Shown one piece after another: positions 29,519 through 39,752 of a DNA stretch of 64,000 nucleotides; positions within the stretch are counted from its first letter, which is position 1; each line of letters opens with the position of its first letter. Origin of the DNA: Bacteroidota bacterium (GTDB lineage Bacteria > Bacteroidota > Bacteroidia > JABDFU01); the NCBI GenBank assembly GCA_013286655.1, contig JABDFG010000006.1, forward strand, positions 1 to 64,000, given 5' to 3'. The position numbers were made by a program, and so were the translations under genes. Below the pieces are notes generated by a model. The model had not been told where the DNA came from. It was given only the letters and a program-made list of their open reading frames with translations, and made no database searches.

Positions 29519-32500
29519 ATGCTGCGAAAACTACTACTTTTCATTTCGTTTGTTTTAGTGGGAACCTCCCTCTTAAAAGCCCAGACCGGCTCAATCAAAA
29601 TTAAATTGGTTGACAAAAAAACCCATGATGCCATGCCATTTTCCAGTGTCGTAGTGGAACAAAATGGGGTAAACATAGTATCCAACCAAACCAATTTTGA
29701 TGGAGAAGTAATATTTACCGCCCTTCCCCCTGGAAAATATGATGTGAAAGCCAGTTTTGTCGGTTACCAGACCATTGAAAAAACAGGAGCAATAGTATCG
29801 GTAGACCAGACTAAGTACCTGCAGATTGACATGGAAGACTTGGGAGGGGTTGTCATGAAAGAAGTTAAAATCGAAGCCACTGCTGTTGAACTGGTAGACA
29901 AAAACATCTCTGATTCCAAGACAGTCACCCGGGAAGACTATCAGAACATGGCAGCAAAAGACGTAGACGGAGTGGTCGCTACTGGTGCAGGTATTTTTCA
30001 GGCCGATCGGGGTCAGGCCCTGAATGCGCGGGGGGCCAGGAGCGAAGGAACAACTTATTATGTGGACGGTGTTCAGGTGCCGGCGGGAAGCGCTTTAGGA
30101 ATAGCTCAAAATGGGATTGAACAAATCACAACCATATCAGGAGGTATCCCTGCTCAGTACGGAAACGCTTTAGGAGCCGTCATCGCGATCACAACCCGGG
30201 GAGTTCAGCCTAATTTCTTCGCTACTGTTCAGGGGGAAAGTTCAGAATACCTGGATGCTTTCGGTCATAACCTGGGAGGATTCAGCCTTGGCGCCCCGAT
30301 CTATTCCAAAAGAGATACCGCAGGACATAAAAAAGCCGTTGTCGGTTTTATTCTATCGGGTGAATTGGCCCATGACAAAGATCCGAATCCCTCTGCAATC
30401 GGAACCTATGCCGTTAATCCCAGCACGCTCAGTTACCTTCAGCAGAACCCTTTACGTCTTTCAGCAAATGGAGCTACCGATGTGCGAAGCTCGGAATTTG
30501 TAACCATGAACGATCTGGAAAAATTACAATACCGTCAGGATGTAGCAGCTACCGGTATTAACCTGAATGGAAAACTGAAATTCGCGATCAATGACAATAC
30601 CGATCTTACGGTGGGAGGAAGGTATTCCTATGGAAATTCACAAGGTTCCGTATACAATTTTGCCTTATTCAATCCTTCTGAAAACCCCCAGGTCTTAAGC
30701 AATACGATTAATGTGAATGCCCGTTTGGTGGAACGTTTCAATACAAAAACAGAAACGGAAAAAGAAAAATCAAACGCTTTGATCACCAATGCGGTATATA
30801 CCTTACAAGGGGAGTTCACCAGAGATCATCAAACGGTGCAGGATGAAAACTATAAAAACAATTTATTCGACTATGGCTATGTCGGCAACTTCAATGTTAT
30901 TCGCGGTAAGCAGGATTACTGGGTAGATGGCCCCAATGGAACCGGTGGGTATGCCTCTAATTATATTTATGACAACAACAAACACGCATATGTTCAGCAA
31001 GGTCTTCCGGGAGATTCTTTAGTACTATTTACACCTGGAACAGTCAATCCCAATGCAGCCAATTATACCAGTGATTATTACAGTTTACGGGGAAGTCCGG
31101 TACACAATTACCAGGAAATTCAACAGGGTCTGGGTTTATTGAACGGAGATGCTCCGGGAAATATCTATTCTTTATGGTACAATACAGGTAGTGTATACAA
31201 TGGTTATTCCCAGACCACTAATGATCAATTCCGGGTGTATACGAATTTTTCGGCCAGTATTAAAAATCACAACATACAGGTGGGGTTTGATTATACACAA
31301 AGTATTCAAAGTCAATATTCGCTGAGTCCGGAAGGACTATGGACATTGATGCGCTCGCTGACAAACTTCCATTTGCAACAATTGGACACGGCAAATCCGA
31401 TCAAGGGAACTCTGGGTGCATATAATACTATCTCGTATAATCCCAAATACAATGCAGCTACTCAGACACAATTTGACAAGAGTTTACGGGCGAAATTGGG
31501 TCTCCCGGTTGATGGCACAACCATCATCAATACGGATGGTCTGAGTCCTAGTATGTATTCACTGGGTATGTTCAGCCCAGACAACCTTTTAAACGGTGGA
31601 AATTCCCTGGTAAGCTATTCGGGGTACGATTATATGGGGAATAAATTAACAGGAGGCAGTCCAAGTTTCAACAGTTATTTTACAGCCAAAGATGCGAATG
31701 GGAACTTCACACGTCAGGTAGGCGCTTTCGAACCGATTTATATTTCCGGATATGTTCAGGATCAGTTCGATATCTCTGATTTGAAAGTCCGCTTGGGTTT
31801 ACGACTGGAAGAATACAATGCCAACCAGGAAGTATTAAAAGATCCATTCTCACTATATGCCATTAAATCGGTAGGAGAAGCAACAAACCTGGGTACTGCT
31901 CCCTCCAATATTCCTAACAATTATGTAGTATATGTGGACAATCCCAATAACCCTACAAAGATTGTGGGTTACCGTAATCCGAATTCTTCCATTGCCTCTC
32001 CGCAATGGTTTACTCCGGGTGGGGTTCAGGTAAACAATCCGGCAGTATTGGCAAATAATGCCGGTATCAGTCAGGTATATCCTTACCTGGTTAATCCTAA
32101 TTCCACCACCATTACTACAGATGCGTTCAAGACCTATATTCCGGCAATCAACCTGATGCCACGTATCGCTTTTGCCTTTCCGATTTCTGATCTGGCTCAG
32201 TTCAATGCGAATTACGATATCATCACCCAACGTCCTTCTGATGGAACAAACTACGCGAACCCTAGCCAATATTTATTCTGGTCCTACCAGGCGCAAAATC
32301 CGTTTTTGGCAAATCCGGGCCTTCAGCCCCAGCAAACAACGAATTACGAACTCGGATACAAGCAATACCTGAGTGATCGCAAAAACTCAGCACTGACCAT
32401 ATCTGGATTTTACCGGGAATTTAGAAACATGGAACAAGTAATCGGAGTTTATCAAGCTTACCCTTCTCCATACACGACCTATGGAAGCATCGATTTTGCG

Positions 32501-33277
32501 ACCGTTAAAGGGATGTCCCTGGCATATGAAATGCGCCGTTTCCACAATATCCAGTTAAGTGCAAACTACACCTTGCAATTTGCCAATGGAACAGGTTCGG
32601 GACCAGCGGATGGAATTAATTTAGTAACTGCCCAGTTGCCTAACCTCCGGACGTTGATTCCCTTAAGCTATGATCAACGTCACGTGTTTCACATGGTACT
32701 GGATTACCGCTATGGAAACAAGACGGAATACGATGGTCCGGTATGGATTCGTCACAAAGGAAAAGAAGGTGAAAAGGTGATAAGATTATTTGAGAATATG
32801 GGCATTAACTTAACCACTATTGCCGGTTCCGGAACTCCGTATAGCCGTCAGGCCAATGTTACTGAGGGAAATGGCAACAATTCGAGTGTGGTTATTGGCG
32901 TAGCACAACGTTCTGTATTGGAGGGTAGTCCGGATGGATCGAATCTCCCCTGGACCTACCGGCTTGACCTGAAAGTGGATAAAAACCTGATCGTAACCTG
33001 GAGGCAGGAAACAGAGGGCAAAGCTGCAAAAAAAGGAAGGCTTAATATTTACATAAGGTGTTTAAATCTTTTAAATACCCAGAATATCCTGTCTGTTTAT
33101 CACTACACCGGAAACCCGGGAGATGACGGTTATCTTTCGTCCACTGTAGGTCAGCAATACGTGGCTGCTCAAAACAGCCCCACTTCTTTCAGCAACCTGT
33201 ATTCGATTAAAGTGAATAACCCGGCCAATTATAGTCTTCCAAGGGAAATTATACTTGGATTTATGATGGATTTTTAA
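29519..33277 (+). CDS. TonB-dependent receptor with carboxypeptidase-like regulatory domain
   Basis: N-terminal CarboxypepD_reg-like domain; plug DGVVATGAGIFQADRGQALNARGARSEGTTYYVDGVQV; beta-barrel. Confidence 0.92.
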   Translation: MLRKLLLFISFVLVGTSLLKAQTGSIKIKLVDKKTHDAMPFSSVVVEQNGVNIVSNQTNFDGEVIFTALPPGKYDVKASFVGYQTIEKTGAIVSVDQTKYLQIDMEDLGGVVMKEVKIEATAVELVDKNISDSKTVTREDYQNMAAKDVDGVVATGAGIFQADRGQALNARGARSEGTTYYVDGVQVPAGSALGIAQNGIEQITTISGGIPAQYGNALGAVIAITTRGVQPNFFATVQGESSEYLDAFGHNLGGFSLGAPIYSKRDTAGHKKAVVGFILSGELAHDKDPNPSAIGTYAVNPSTLSYLQQNPLRLSANGATDVRSSEFVTMNDLEKLQYRQDVAATGINLNGKLKFAINDNTDLTVGGRYSYGNSQGSVYNFALFNPSENPQVLSNTINVNARLVERFNTKTETEKEKSNALITNAVYTLQGEFTRDHQTVQDENYKNNLFDYGYVGNFNVIRGKQDYWVDGPNGTGGYASNYIYDNNKHAYVQQGLPGDSLVLFTPGTVNPNAANYTSDYYSLRGSPVHNYQEIQQGLGLLNGDAPGNIYSLWYNTGSVYNGYSQTTNDQFRVYTNFSASIKNHNIQVGFDYTQSIQSQYSLSPEGLWTLMRSLTNFHLQQLDTANPIKGTLGAYNTISYNPKYNAATQTQFDKSLRAKLGLPVDGTTIINTDGLSPSMYSLGMFSPDNLLNGGNSLVSYSGYDYMGNKLTGGSPSFNSYFTAKDANGNFTRQVGAFEPIYISGYVQDQFDISDLKVRLGLRLEEYNANQEVLKDPFSLYAIKSVGEATNLGTAPSNIPNNYVVYVDNPNNPTKIVGYRNPNSSIASPQWFTPGGVQVNNPAVLANNAGISQVYPYLVNPNSTTITTDAFKTYIPAINLMPRIAFAFPISDLAQFNANYDIITQRPSDGTNYANPSQYLFWSYQAQNPFLANPGLQPQQTTNYELGYKQYLSDRKNSALTISGFYREFRNMEQVIGVYQAYPSPYTTYGSIDFATVKGMSLAYEMRRFHNIQLSANYTLQFANGTGSGPADGINLVTAQLPNLRTLIPLSYDQRHVFHMVLDYRYGNKTEYDGPVWIRHKGKEGEKVIRLFENMGINLTTIAGSGTPYSRQANVTEGNGNNSSVVIGVAQRSVLEGSPDGSNLPWTYRLDLKVDKNLIVTWRQETEGKAAKKGRLNIYIRCLNLLNTQNILSVYHYTGNPGDDGYLSSTVGQQYVAAQNSPTSFSNLYSIKVNNPANYSLPREIILGFMMDF

Positions 33278-33281
33278 AACA

Positions 33282-36200
33282 TTGAATATGAAAAACAAAA
33301 AAACTATTCTGTTCCTGTTAGTGATACTAACCTCAACAGTCATCCGTATTTTCGCCCGTGAAAACAATATTGGCAGTTCCGGGATGAGGCAAAAGGAAGT
33401 CGAAAATGTGATGTCCGGTTGTGTAGCTGGCACATCCAGGGACGTACTTGATTTGAACAATGTTCGTACGACCATCCTCACCAGCGGCGATATGTGGTGG
33501 GACCTGGTATCCGCAAAATACGAAGTACCCAAAGGAGGAGGAGCCAGTTCTATATTTGCCGGATCTCTTTGGATAGGCGGGATAGATGGGGGAGGACAAT
33601 TGAAAGTATCAGCCATGACCTACCGTCAAAGCGGTGTCGATTTTTGGCCTGGCCCCTTGGATACAACCAATACTAGCATCTCCTCATCGGAATGTTCTGC
33701 CTACGATAAACATTATGTAATCACCCTTGCTGAAGTGCAAAACTATGTGAATGGAACCGGTACGCTTACACCAGCAATTCAAAACTGGCCTGGAAATGGT
33801 CATACAGCCCTTGGCGAGGCAAGCCACCTGGCTCCCTTTTTTGATAGAAATGGAGATGGTTTCTATGATCCGCAGCCAAATGCTGGTGGAGGCGACTATC
33901 CTTTATTTAGTCTGAATCCAGCTCATCCGCTCAGTTGTAATACACCACAATTATTCGGAGATAAAACCATGTGGGGGGTCTTTAACGACGAAGGAAACAT
34001 TCATACGGAAAGTAAAGGAGCTGCTATAGGCCTGGAAATCCGTTACCAGGCATTTGCCTATACGACAAATGATGCAATCAACAATGCTACTTTTTATGAT
34101 TATCAGATCATTAACCGTTCAACAGAATCCCTGTATAAAACCTATTTTGGCGTCTGGGTGGATTTTGACCTGGGTTATTACCAGGATGATTATACAGGAT
34201 GTGATGTAGCCAATGGTTTGGGTTATGGCTACAATGGTCTGGCGGTGGATGGAACAGGCGCTGTCGGACAATATGGGGCGAATCCTCCCTGTGTCGGAGT
34301 GGACTTTTTTCGTGGTCCCCACGTAAGCACAGGTCCTGGCGCAACTCCAAACGATGGAATTGACCAGAATGGTATCAGCTTTGTCGATCCTGCCACGGGC
34401 CGCATCGGCATGGCCAAATTTGTATATTATAACAACGATTTTACCCCACAGGGGAATCCTACCAAAGCACAGGATTATTATAATTACCTGACAGGTTTCT
34501 GGATTGACGGTACTCCCTTTACCTATGGGGGAAACGCTTACAAGGGCTCAGGGCCCCAATGTGATTTTATGTTCCCCGGAACTTCTGATCCAACGGGATT
34601 GGGTACCGGATTGAATGGTCAACCACAGCCTCAGCCGGCCTGGAGCGAAGTAACAGCTCACGATGCACCGGGTGACAGACGTTTTATGGAATCGGCCGGT
34701 CCTTTCACCTTACAGGTGGGAGCCGTGAACAGTGTCACAACAGGTGTTGTCTGGGGAAGAGCGACTCAGGGGGGGAACCTGGCTTCCATTCCGGTCATGC
34801 AGGATGCCGATGTATTGGCTCAGGCTTTATTTAACAATTGTTTCGCAATCGCCAATGGACCCGATGCTCCGGACATGACCATACAGGAACTGAACGATGA
34901 ATTGATTATCTACCTGACCAATAAAACATCTTCCAACAATTACAAGGAAACATACAAGGAAAAAGATGCCTATATCTCTCATAATCATACAGACAGTTTA
35001 TACAAATTTGAAGGCTATCAGGTCTTTCAAATCTCTGACTCTTCTGTTTCTGCTGCAGACGTCTATAACCCAAGTAAAGCCCGCTTAGTCTTTCAATGCG
35101 ATATAAAAAACAACCAGGTGACGAAAATCATCAATTATTACAAGGATCAGGTTTTAGGCTGGGTACCCCAATTGATGGTTTCGGGAACAGACTCCGGAAT
35201 AACCCATTCCTTTGTGGTAAAAACGGATGCTTTTTCAACCGGATCCCCCAACCTGGTCAATCAAAAGCAGTATTACTTTTTAGCCATTGCTTATGGCTAT
35301 AACCCGGGAGAAGCCTATCCGGATCCTAATTCGAACGTAGGTGCTGTTTTCACAGATGGATATACAGGTGTGAAAGACGGTTACAATTTACCTTACATCG
35401 CAAGCAGAAGAAACGTACATTATGCGGTAGGTATGCCTCATATCCCTTCTCCGGAATATGGAGGAACGATGTTAAACTCAGGTTATGGAAACGGCGTTCA
35501 GTTAACCCGTCTGGAAGGACAGGGGAACGGTGGAAGGATATTGCAGCTGACTGGCAAAAGCGATACACTTATTCAGAATTCAGGAGTATATAGTAAAACA
35601 AATCCAAATGGTGCAAGAGTTGCAAACATTACCTATGACCGTGGAGTGGGCCCGATTAATATCATGGTCATTGATCCATTAAGCGTACCTCCCGGAAATT
35701 TCCAGATTTCTATCAGCGATTCCTCTGCAAAAGCAAGATGGGTACTCACAAATATGACTACCGGAGTTAAGATAAAATCAGACACTACCCTGCAGGTTGG
35801 TAATCAACAGATCATTCCGGAACTCGGACTCTCAATCACAGCATCTTATACAACGGATATTGCCGCGATCAATTCGGGGATTGAAACAGCTCCAAATGGT
35901 ATACTTGCTTCCAGTATGACATTTGGAGATCCTACCAAGCAATGGTTGTCTGGCTTACCCGATATGGATACGCATGATGCTCCTGCAGCCTACGAGGACT
36001 GGATCCGTTCAGGTGTGTTCATTGCTCCGGCAGGTAGTCCAGCTGAAAATCCATTTGGCGATTATGTAGGTTATGATAATAGCCAGTATTTTCAAAAAGT
36101 GCTTGGGGGTACCTGGGCTCCTTATGAAATGTGTGCATATACAGATGAAAATAAAATCAGTATTGCTGGTCCGGCATTTTACGCAGGAGCTATCAGCTCT

Positions 36201-37385
36201 AAAGGAGCTCCGCTTACTCCTCCGCTTACAATTCCTTCCTCAACTATGGGAAGAACTCTGGCCAGTGTAGATGTAGTATTTACGTCAAATCCAGGACCCA
36301 ATAATATGTATTGGACCCGTTGCCCGGTGCTTGAAATGCAGGAAAGTCCTTTATTAGCTCAGGGCGGAGCTTCTAAATTAAGTTTGAGAAGGGCGGCTTC
36401 CGTTGATAGATTTGGACACAGCGGTACGGGCTCTTCCACAGATCCGAATAGCCCTAATTACATAGAAAGTACAGGTATGGGTTGGTTCCCGGGTTATGCT
36501 ATTAATATAGAAACAGGAGAGCGTCTGAACATGGCCTTCGGAGAAGATTCCGGTTTGCCAACTGAGAATGGGCGCGATATGGTATGGAACCCGACCTCTG
36601 ATGTTTTTGATGCAACCGGTATAAACCCGATTTTTGGAGGGAAACATTATATTTATGTTTTTGCTCATGTGGCCGATCAGACAATCTCATCTTCTGATTT
36701 TCCGGGAGGGATAGGACCTAGGAATATTCCACGCTACGACGGAGGCTTAGCTGCCTGGGAATTATTAACTGCAGCCGTAAGTGCAAATAATGTAACCTAT
36801 CAAAAACTCCTTTTTGCAGATGCCATGTGGGTAAACATTCCTTTGTTGGCACAAGGCCATAAATTGCTGGAAACAACTGCAACAGTTCAGATCAGGGTTC
36901 CACGTATATTTCGTAAAGGCTTTAGTGGTTTTTTTGGAGCCAAATCTTCAACGGATGCTAAAGTTCTTGATACCACTGCTACACCTCAGAACAAGAACTG
37001 GCCTTTGTACAGTTTTACAACGAATGATCTCCAGGTACAAAAAGGTCTTGTTTCCGTTGCAAAAAGTGCCCTCGATCTGATCAACATAGTTCCTAATCCC
37101 TATTATGCATACTCGGGATATGAAGTAAGTCAGGTGGACCACCGGGTCAGGATCACCAATTTGCCCCCGACCAGCACGATTCGCATTTTTACATTGAACG
37201 GAACCCTCATCCGCACCATCAATAAAGCAGATCCCTCTACTTATGCAGATTGGGATCTGAACAACCAGGCGGGAATTCAGATAGCCAGTGGACTGTATCT
37301 TATTCATGTAAATGCACCGGGAGTAGGTGAAAAAATACTAAAATGGTTTGGAGTAATCCGACCAGCTGATTTGAATACTTTTTAA
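33282..37385 (+). CDS. Very large exported protein with T9SS-like C-terminal domain
   Basis: 1367 aa; C-terminal LINIVPNPYYAYSGYE..VRITNLPPTSTIRIFTLNGTLIRTI..GLYLIHVNAPGVGEKILKWFGV. Confidence 0.8.
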   Translation: MNMKNKKTILFLLVILTSTVIRIFARENNIGSSGMRQKEVENVMSGCVAGTSRDVLDLNNVRTTILTSGDMWWDLVSAKYEVPKGGGASSIFAGSLWIGGIDGGGQLKVSAMTYRQSGVDFWPGPLDTTNTSISSSECSAYDKHYVITLAEVQNYVNGTGTLTPAIQNWPGNGHTALGEASHLAPFFDRNGDGFYDPQPNAGGGDYPLFSLNPAHPLSCNTPQLFGDKTMWGVFNDEGNIHTESKGAAIGLEIRYQAFAYTTNDAINNATFYDYQIINRSTESLYKTYFGVWVDFDLGYYQDDYTGCDVANGLGYGYNGLAVDGTGAVGQYGANPPCVGVDFFRGPHVSTGPGATPNDGIDQNGISFVDPATGRIGMAKFVYYNNDFTPQGNPTKAQDYYNYLTGFWIDGTPFTYGGNAYKGSGPQCDFMFPGTSDPTGLGTGLNGQPQPQPAWSEVTAHDAPGDRRFMESAGPFTLQVGAVNSVTTGVVWGRATQGGNLASIPVMQDADVLAQALFNNCFAIANGPDAPDMTIQELNDELIIYLTNKTSSNNYKETYKEKDAYISHNHTDSLYKFEGYQVFQISDSSVSAADVYNPSKARLVFQCDIKNNQVTKIINYYKDQVLGWVPQLMVSGTDSGITHSFVVKTDAFSTGSPNLVNQKQYYFLAIAYGYNPGEAYPDPNSNVGAVFTDGYTGVKDGYNLPYIASRRNVHYAVGMPHIPSPEYGGTMLNSGYGNGVQLTRLEGQGNGGRILQLTGKSDTLIQNSGVYSKTNPNGARVANITYDRGVGPINIMVIDPLSVPPGNFQISISDSSAKARWVLTNMTTGVKIKSDTTLQVGNQQIIPELGLSITASYTTDIAAINSGIETAPNGILASSMTFGDPTKQWLSGLPDMDTHDAPAAYEDWIRSGVFIAPAGSPAENPFGDYVGYDNSQYFQKVLGGTWAPYEMCAYTDENKISIAGPAFYAGAISSKGAPLTPPLTIPSSTMGRTLASVDVVFTSNPGPNNMYWTRCPVLEMQESPLLAQGGASKLSLRRAASVDRFGHSGTGSSTDPNSPNYIESTGMGWFPGYAINIETGERLNMAFGEDSGLPTENGRDMVWNPTSDVFDATGINPIFGGKHYIYVFAHVADQTISSSDFPGGIGPRNIPRYDGGLAAWELLTAAVSANNVTYQKLLFADAMWVNIPLLAQGHKLLETTATVQIRVPRIFRKGFSGFFGAKSSTDAKVLDTTATPQNKNWPLYSFTTNDLQVQKGLVSVAKSALDLINIVPNPYYAYSGYEVSQVDHRVRITNLPPTSTIRIFTLNGTLIRTINKADPSTYADWDLNNQAGIQIASGLYLIHVNAPGVGEKILKWFGVIRPADLNTF

Positions 37386-37437
37386 TATAGAATGTCGTAT
37401 TGTCGTATTGATAAAATGAGAATATAAAACAAGGGCC

Positions 37438-38529
37438 ATGAAAAAAAGTTATAAAAGAACACTCGCAGCCTTCTGTACCTCTTTGACACTGGTGGGTAGC
37501 ATGTTTGCAGGCAATGTGGATCGCTCCGGTGAGGCGGGAGCATCAGAATTGCTGATTAATCCCTGGGCCCGTAGTTCGGGGCAGGCGGGCGCAAATACAG
37601 CAAGTGTAACGGGTCTGGAAGCCACCTATTCAAACGTAGCCGGAATAGCGTTTATACCCAAAACCGAATTGATCTTTTCCTATACGGATTGGCTAGTAGG
37701 TACGGGTATCAGCATCAGCTCTTTTGGTTTTACCCAGCGGGTTGGCGAAACGGGAGCAATTGCCCTAACGGTTATGAGCATGAATTTTGGTAACATTCCG
37801 ATCACAACAGTTGCTCAGCCCGAAGGAGGGATCGGAACTTTTTCTCCTTCTTTTGTTAACGTGGGCCTTTCTTATGCCAAAGGTTTTTCAGATAATATAT
37901 ACGGGGGAGTGACCACCCGGATTATTTCGGAAGCCATCTCCAATGTTCAAGCCCTGGACGTCGCGATTGATGCGGGAGTTCAGTATGTCACCGGTAAACA
38001 TAAACAAGTTCATTTTGGGGTTTCTCTGAAAAACGTAGGTCCTACGATGGCATTCACAGGAGATGGACTTTCTTTCACAACTCCATTGCCACAAAACAAT
38101 CCGTCTGGAACACAAACCTATACTGTTGAAAACCGTTCCTCGGGTGCAGAATTACCTTCCTTGCTGAACATTGGTGGAGCATACGACTTTTATTTTTCCA
38201 AAGATTCCACCGTATTAAAAAACAACCGCATCACGGTAGCTTTTAACTTTACCTCCAACTCCTACAGCAAAGATGATTTTCTGCTGGGAGTAGAATATAG
38301 TTTCCGGTCATTCCTGATGCTCAGGCTAGGATATATGTTCGAACAAGGCATCTGGAATGGGGCTGATGGAATATCAACCGATCGGACAAGCGTATTCACC
38401 GGCCCTACAGCCGGAGTGACCTTTGAAGTACCATTCAAAAATAAATCCACTTTTGGTTTTGATTATTCCTACCGTCAGACCGATCCTTTCTCGGGCGTAC
38501 ATAGCTTTGGAGTAAGAATAAATTTGTAA
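37438..38529 (+). CDS. PorV/PorQ-like outer-membrane protein
   Basis: AGASELLINPWARSSGQAGANTASVTGLEATYSNVAGIAF; beta-barrel, terminal aromatic/hydrophobic strand. Confidence 0.8.
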   Translation: MKKSYKRTLAAFCTSLTLVGSMFAGNVDRSGEAGASELLINPWARSSGQAGANTASVTGLEATYSNVAGIAFIPKTELIFSYTDWLVGTGISISSFGFTQRVGETGAIALTVMSMNFGNIPITTVAQPEGGIGTFSPSFVNVGLSYAKGFSDNIYGGVTTRIISEAISNVQALDVAIDAGVQYVTGKHKQVHFGVSLKNVGPTMAFTGDGLSFTTPLPQNNPSGTQTYTVENRSSGAELPSLLNIGGAYDFYFSKDSTVLKNNRITVAFNFTSNSYSKDDFLLGVEYSFRSFLMLRLGYMFEQGIWNGADGISTDRTSVFTGPTAGVTFEVPFKNKSTFGFDYSYRQTDPFSGVHSFGVRINL

Positions 38530-38558
38530 ATTAGTACTTGGTACAAGGCATTTCTCGT

Positions 38559-38593
38559 GAGTCCTGAGTCCGGAGATTATGGAAATCCATAAT
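38559..38593. repeat. GAGTCCT/GAGTCCG heptamers plus 18-nt palindrome
   Basis: GAGTCCTGAGTCCGGAG followed by ATTATGGAAATCCATAAT (38576..38593). Confidence 0.75.
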
Positions 38594-38653
38594 ACGAAAA
38601 CTTCAAACTGACGGCTAAAGCTTTGTGCGTTGTATTATAAACCAGATAAAAAA

Positions 38654-39127
38654 ATGTCACAGATTTCATATTTCACCGAAGAAGGCTTGAAAAAGCTGAA
38701 AGACGAACTTCATCACCTGGAAGCAGTAGAACGCCCCTCCATCTCCCGGCAAATTGCAGAAGCCAGGGACAAGGGAGATCTCTCCGAAAATGCAGAATAC
38801 GATGCAGCCAAAGAAGCACAAGGTTTGCTGGAATTGAAAATATCCAAGATGAAAGAGCTGGTAAGCAATGCCCGCATTCTGGATGAAACCCAGATAGACA
38901 ACTCCAAAGTATTCATTCGTTCAAAGGTCAAAATAAAGAACCTGAAAAACGATGCCACTATGCAGTACATACTGGTAGCTGAAAGCGAAGCCAACCTGAA
39001 AGAAGGAAAAATATCAGTCGACTCACCCATAGGAAAAGGCCTCTTGGGGAAAAAAGTAGGAGAGAAAGCCGAAATCAAAACTCCCGCCGGAAGCGTGAAA
39101 TTTGAAATAGTGAATATTTCCAGATAG
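38654..39127 (+). CDS. greA: Transcription elongation factor GreA (start trimmed from 38630)
   Basis: SYFTEEGLKKLKDELHHLEAVERPSISRQIAEARDKGDLSENAEYDAAKEAQG. Confidence 0.96.
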   Translation: MSQISYFTEEGLKKLKDELHHLEAVERPSISRQIAEARDKGDLSENAEYDAAKEAQGLLELKISKMKELVSNARILDETQIDNSKVFIRSKVKIKNLKNDATMQYILVAESEANLKEGKISVDSPIGKGLLGKKVGEKAEIKTPAGSVKFEIVNISR

Positions 39128-39156
39128 GACTTAGTTAATAGTTATTAGCGAAATGC

Positions 39157-39208
39157 AAAGCATTCATGAACCCCGATGAAATAAAAATAAAAAAGTGAGT
39201 AATAGCGA
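39157..39208 (+). repeat. Diverged copy of the 66-bp repeat
   Basis: AGCATTCATGAACCCCGATGAAATAAAAATAAAAAAGTGAGTAATAG resembles the 66-bp unit. Confidence 0.6.
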
Positions 39209-39221
39209 ATAGCCAATAGGG

Positions 39222-39287
39222 AAATACTAAGCGAAGCGAAGTATTCATGAACTCCGATAAAACTAAACAGACGAGGTGAGTAATAGC
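39222..39287 (+). repeat. 66-bp intergenic repeat, copy 2
   Basis: Identical to 19069..19134. Confidence 0.95.
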
Positions 39288-39356
39288 CATCATGCATAAT
39301 AGCATTAAAAACATATAAACCCCTAATCGCTATTGGCTAATCGCTGCCTTAATTAA

Positions 39357-39752
39357 ATGACCATTTTCACTAAAATAATCAAAGGCGAAATTCCCTCCTA
39401 TAAAATAGCAGAGACAAGAGACTACCTTGCCATTCTGGACATATTTCCATTAGCCAAAGGCCATACACTCGTCATTCCGAAAAAAGAAACAGATGATATC
39501 TTCGATCTCGGCGATCAGGAATTTTCAGGCCTGCAGCTTTTCTCCAAAAAGGTAGCCAAAGCCATTAAAAAAGCGATTCCCTGCAAGAGAATCGGAACGG
39601 CCGTCATTGGACTCGAAGTACCCCATGCACACATTCACCTGGTACCCATCAATACGATGCAGGACCTTAATTTTGAAAAACCCAAACTCAAACTTTCTGA
39701 TGTGGAGATGCAGCAAATAGCAATAGCCATACAAGAGGCCTATCAGGAATGA
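39357..39752 (+). CDS. HIT family protein
   Basis: FTKIIKGEIPSYKIAE..LAKGHTLVIPKKE..VPHAHIHLVP. Confidence 0.95.
   Translation: MTIFTKIIKGEIPSYKIAETRDYLAILDIFPLAKGHTLVIPKKETDDIFDLGDQEFSGLQLFSKKVAKAIKKAIPCKRIGTAVIGLEVPHAHIHLVPINTMQDLNFEKPKLKLSDVEMQQIAIAIQEAYQE

Noticed and set aside
39222-39287. Interpreting the 66-bp repeat as an IS end or transposon
   Set aside because: No flanking transposase, no clear terminal inverted repeats or target-site duplication visible; kept only as an intergenic repeat of unknown nature.
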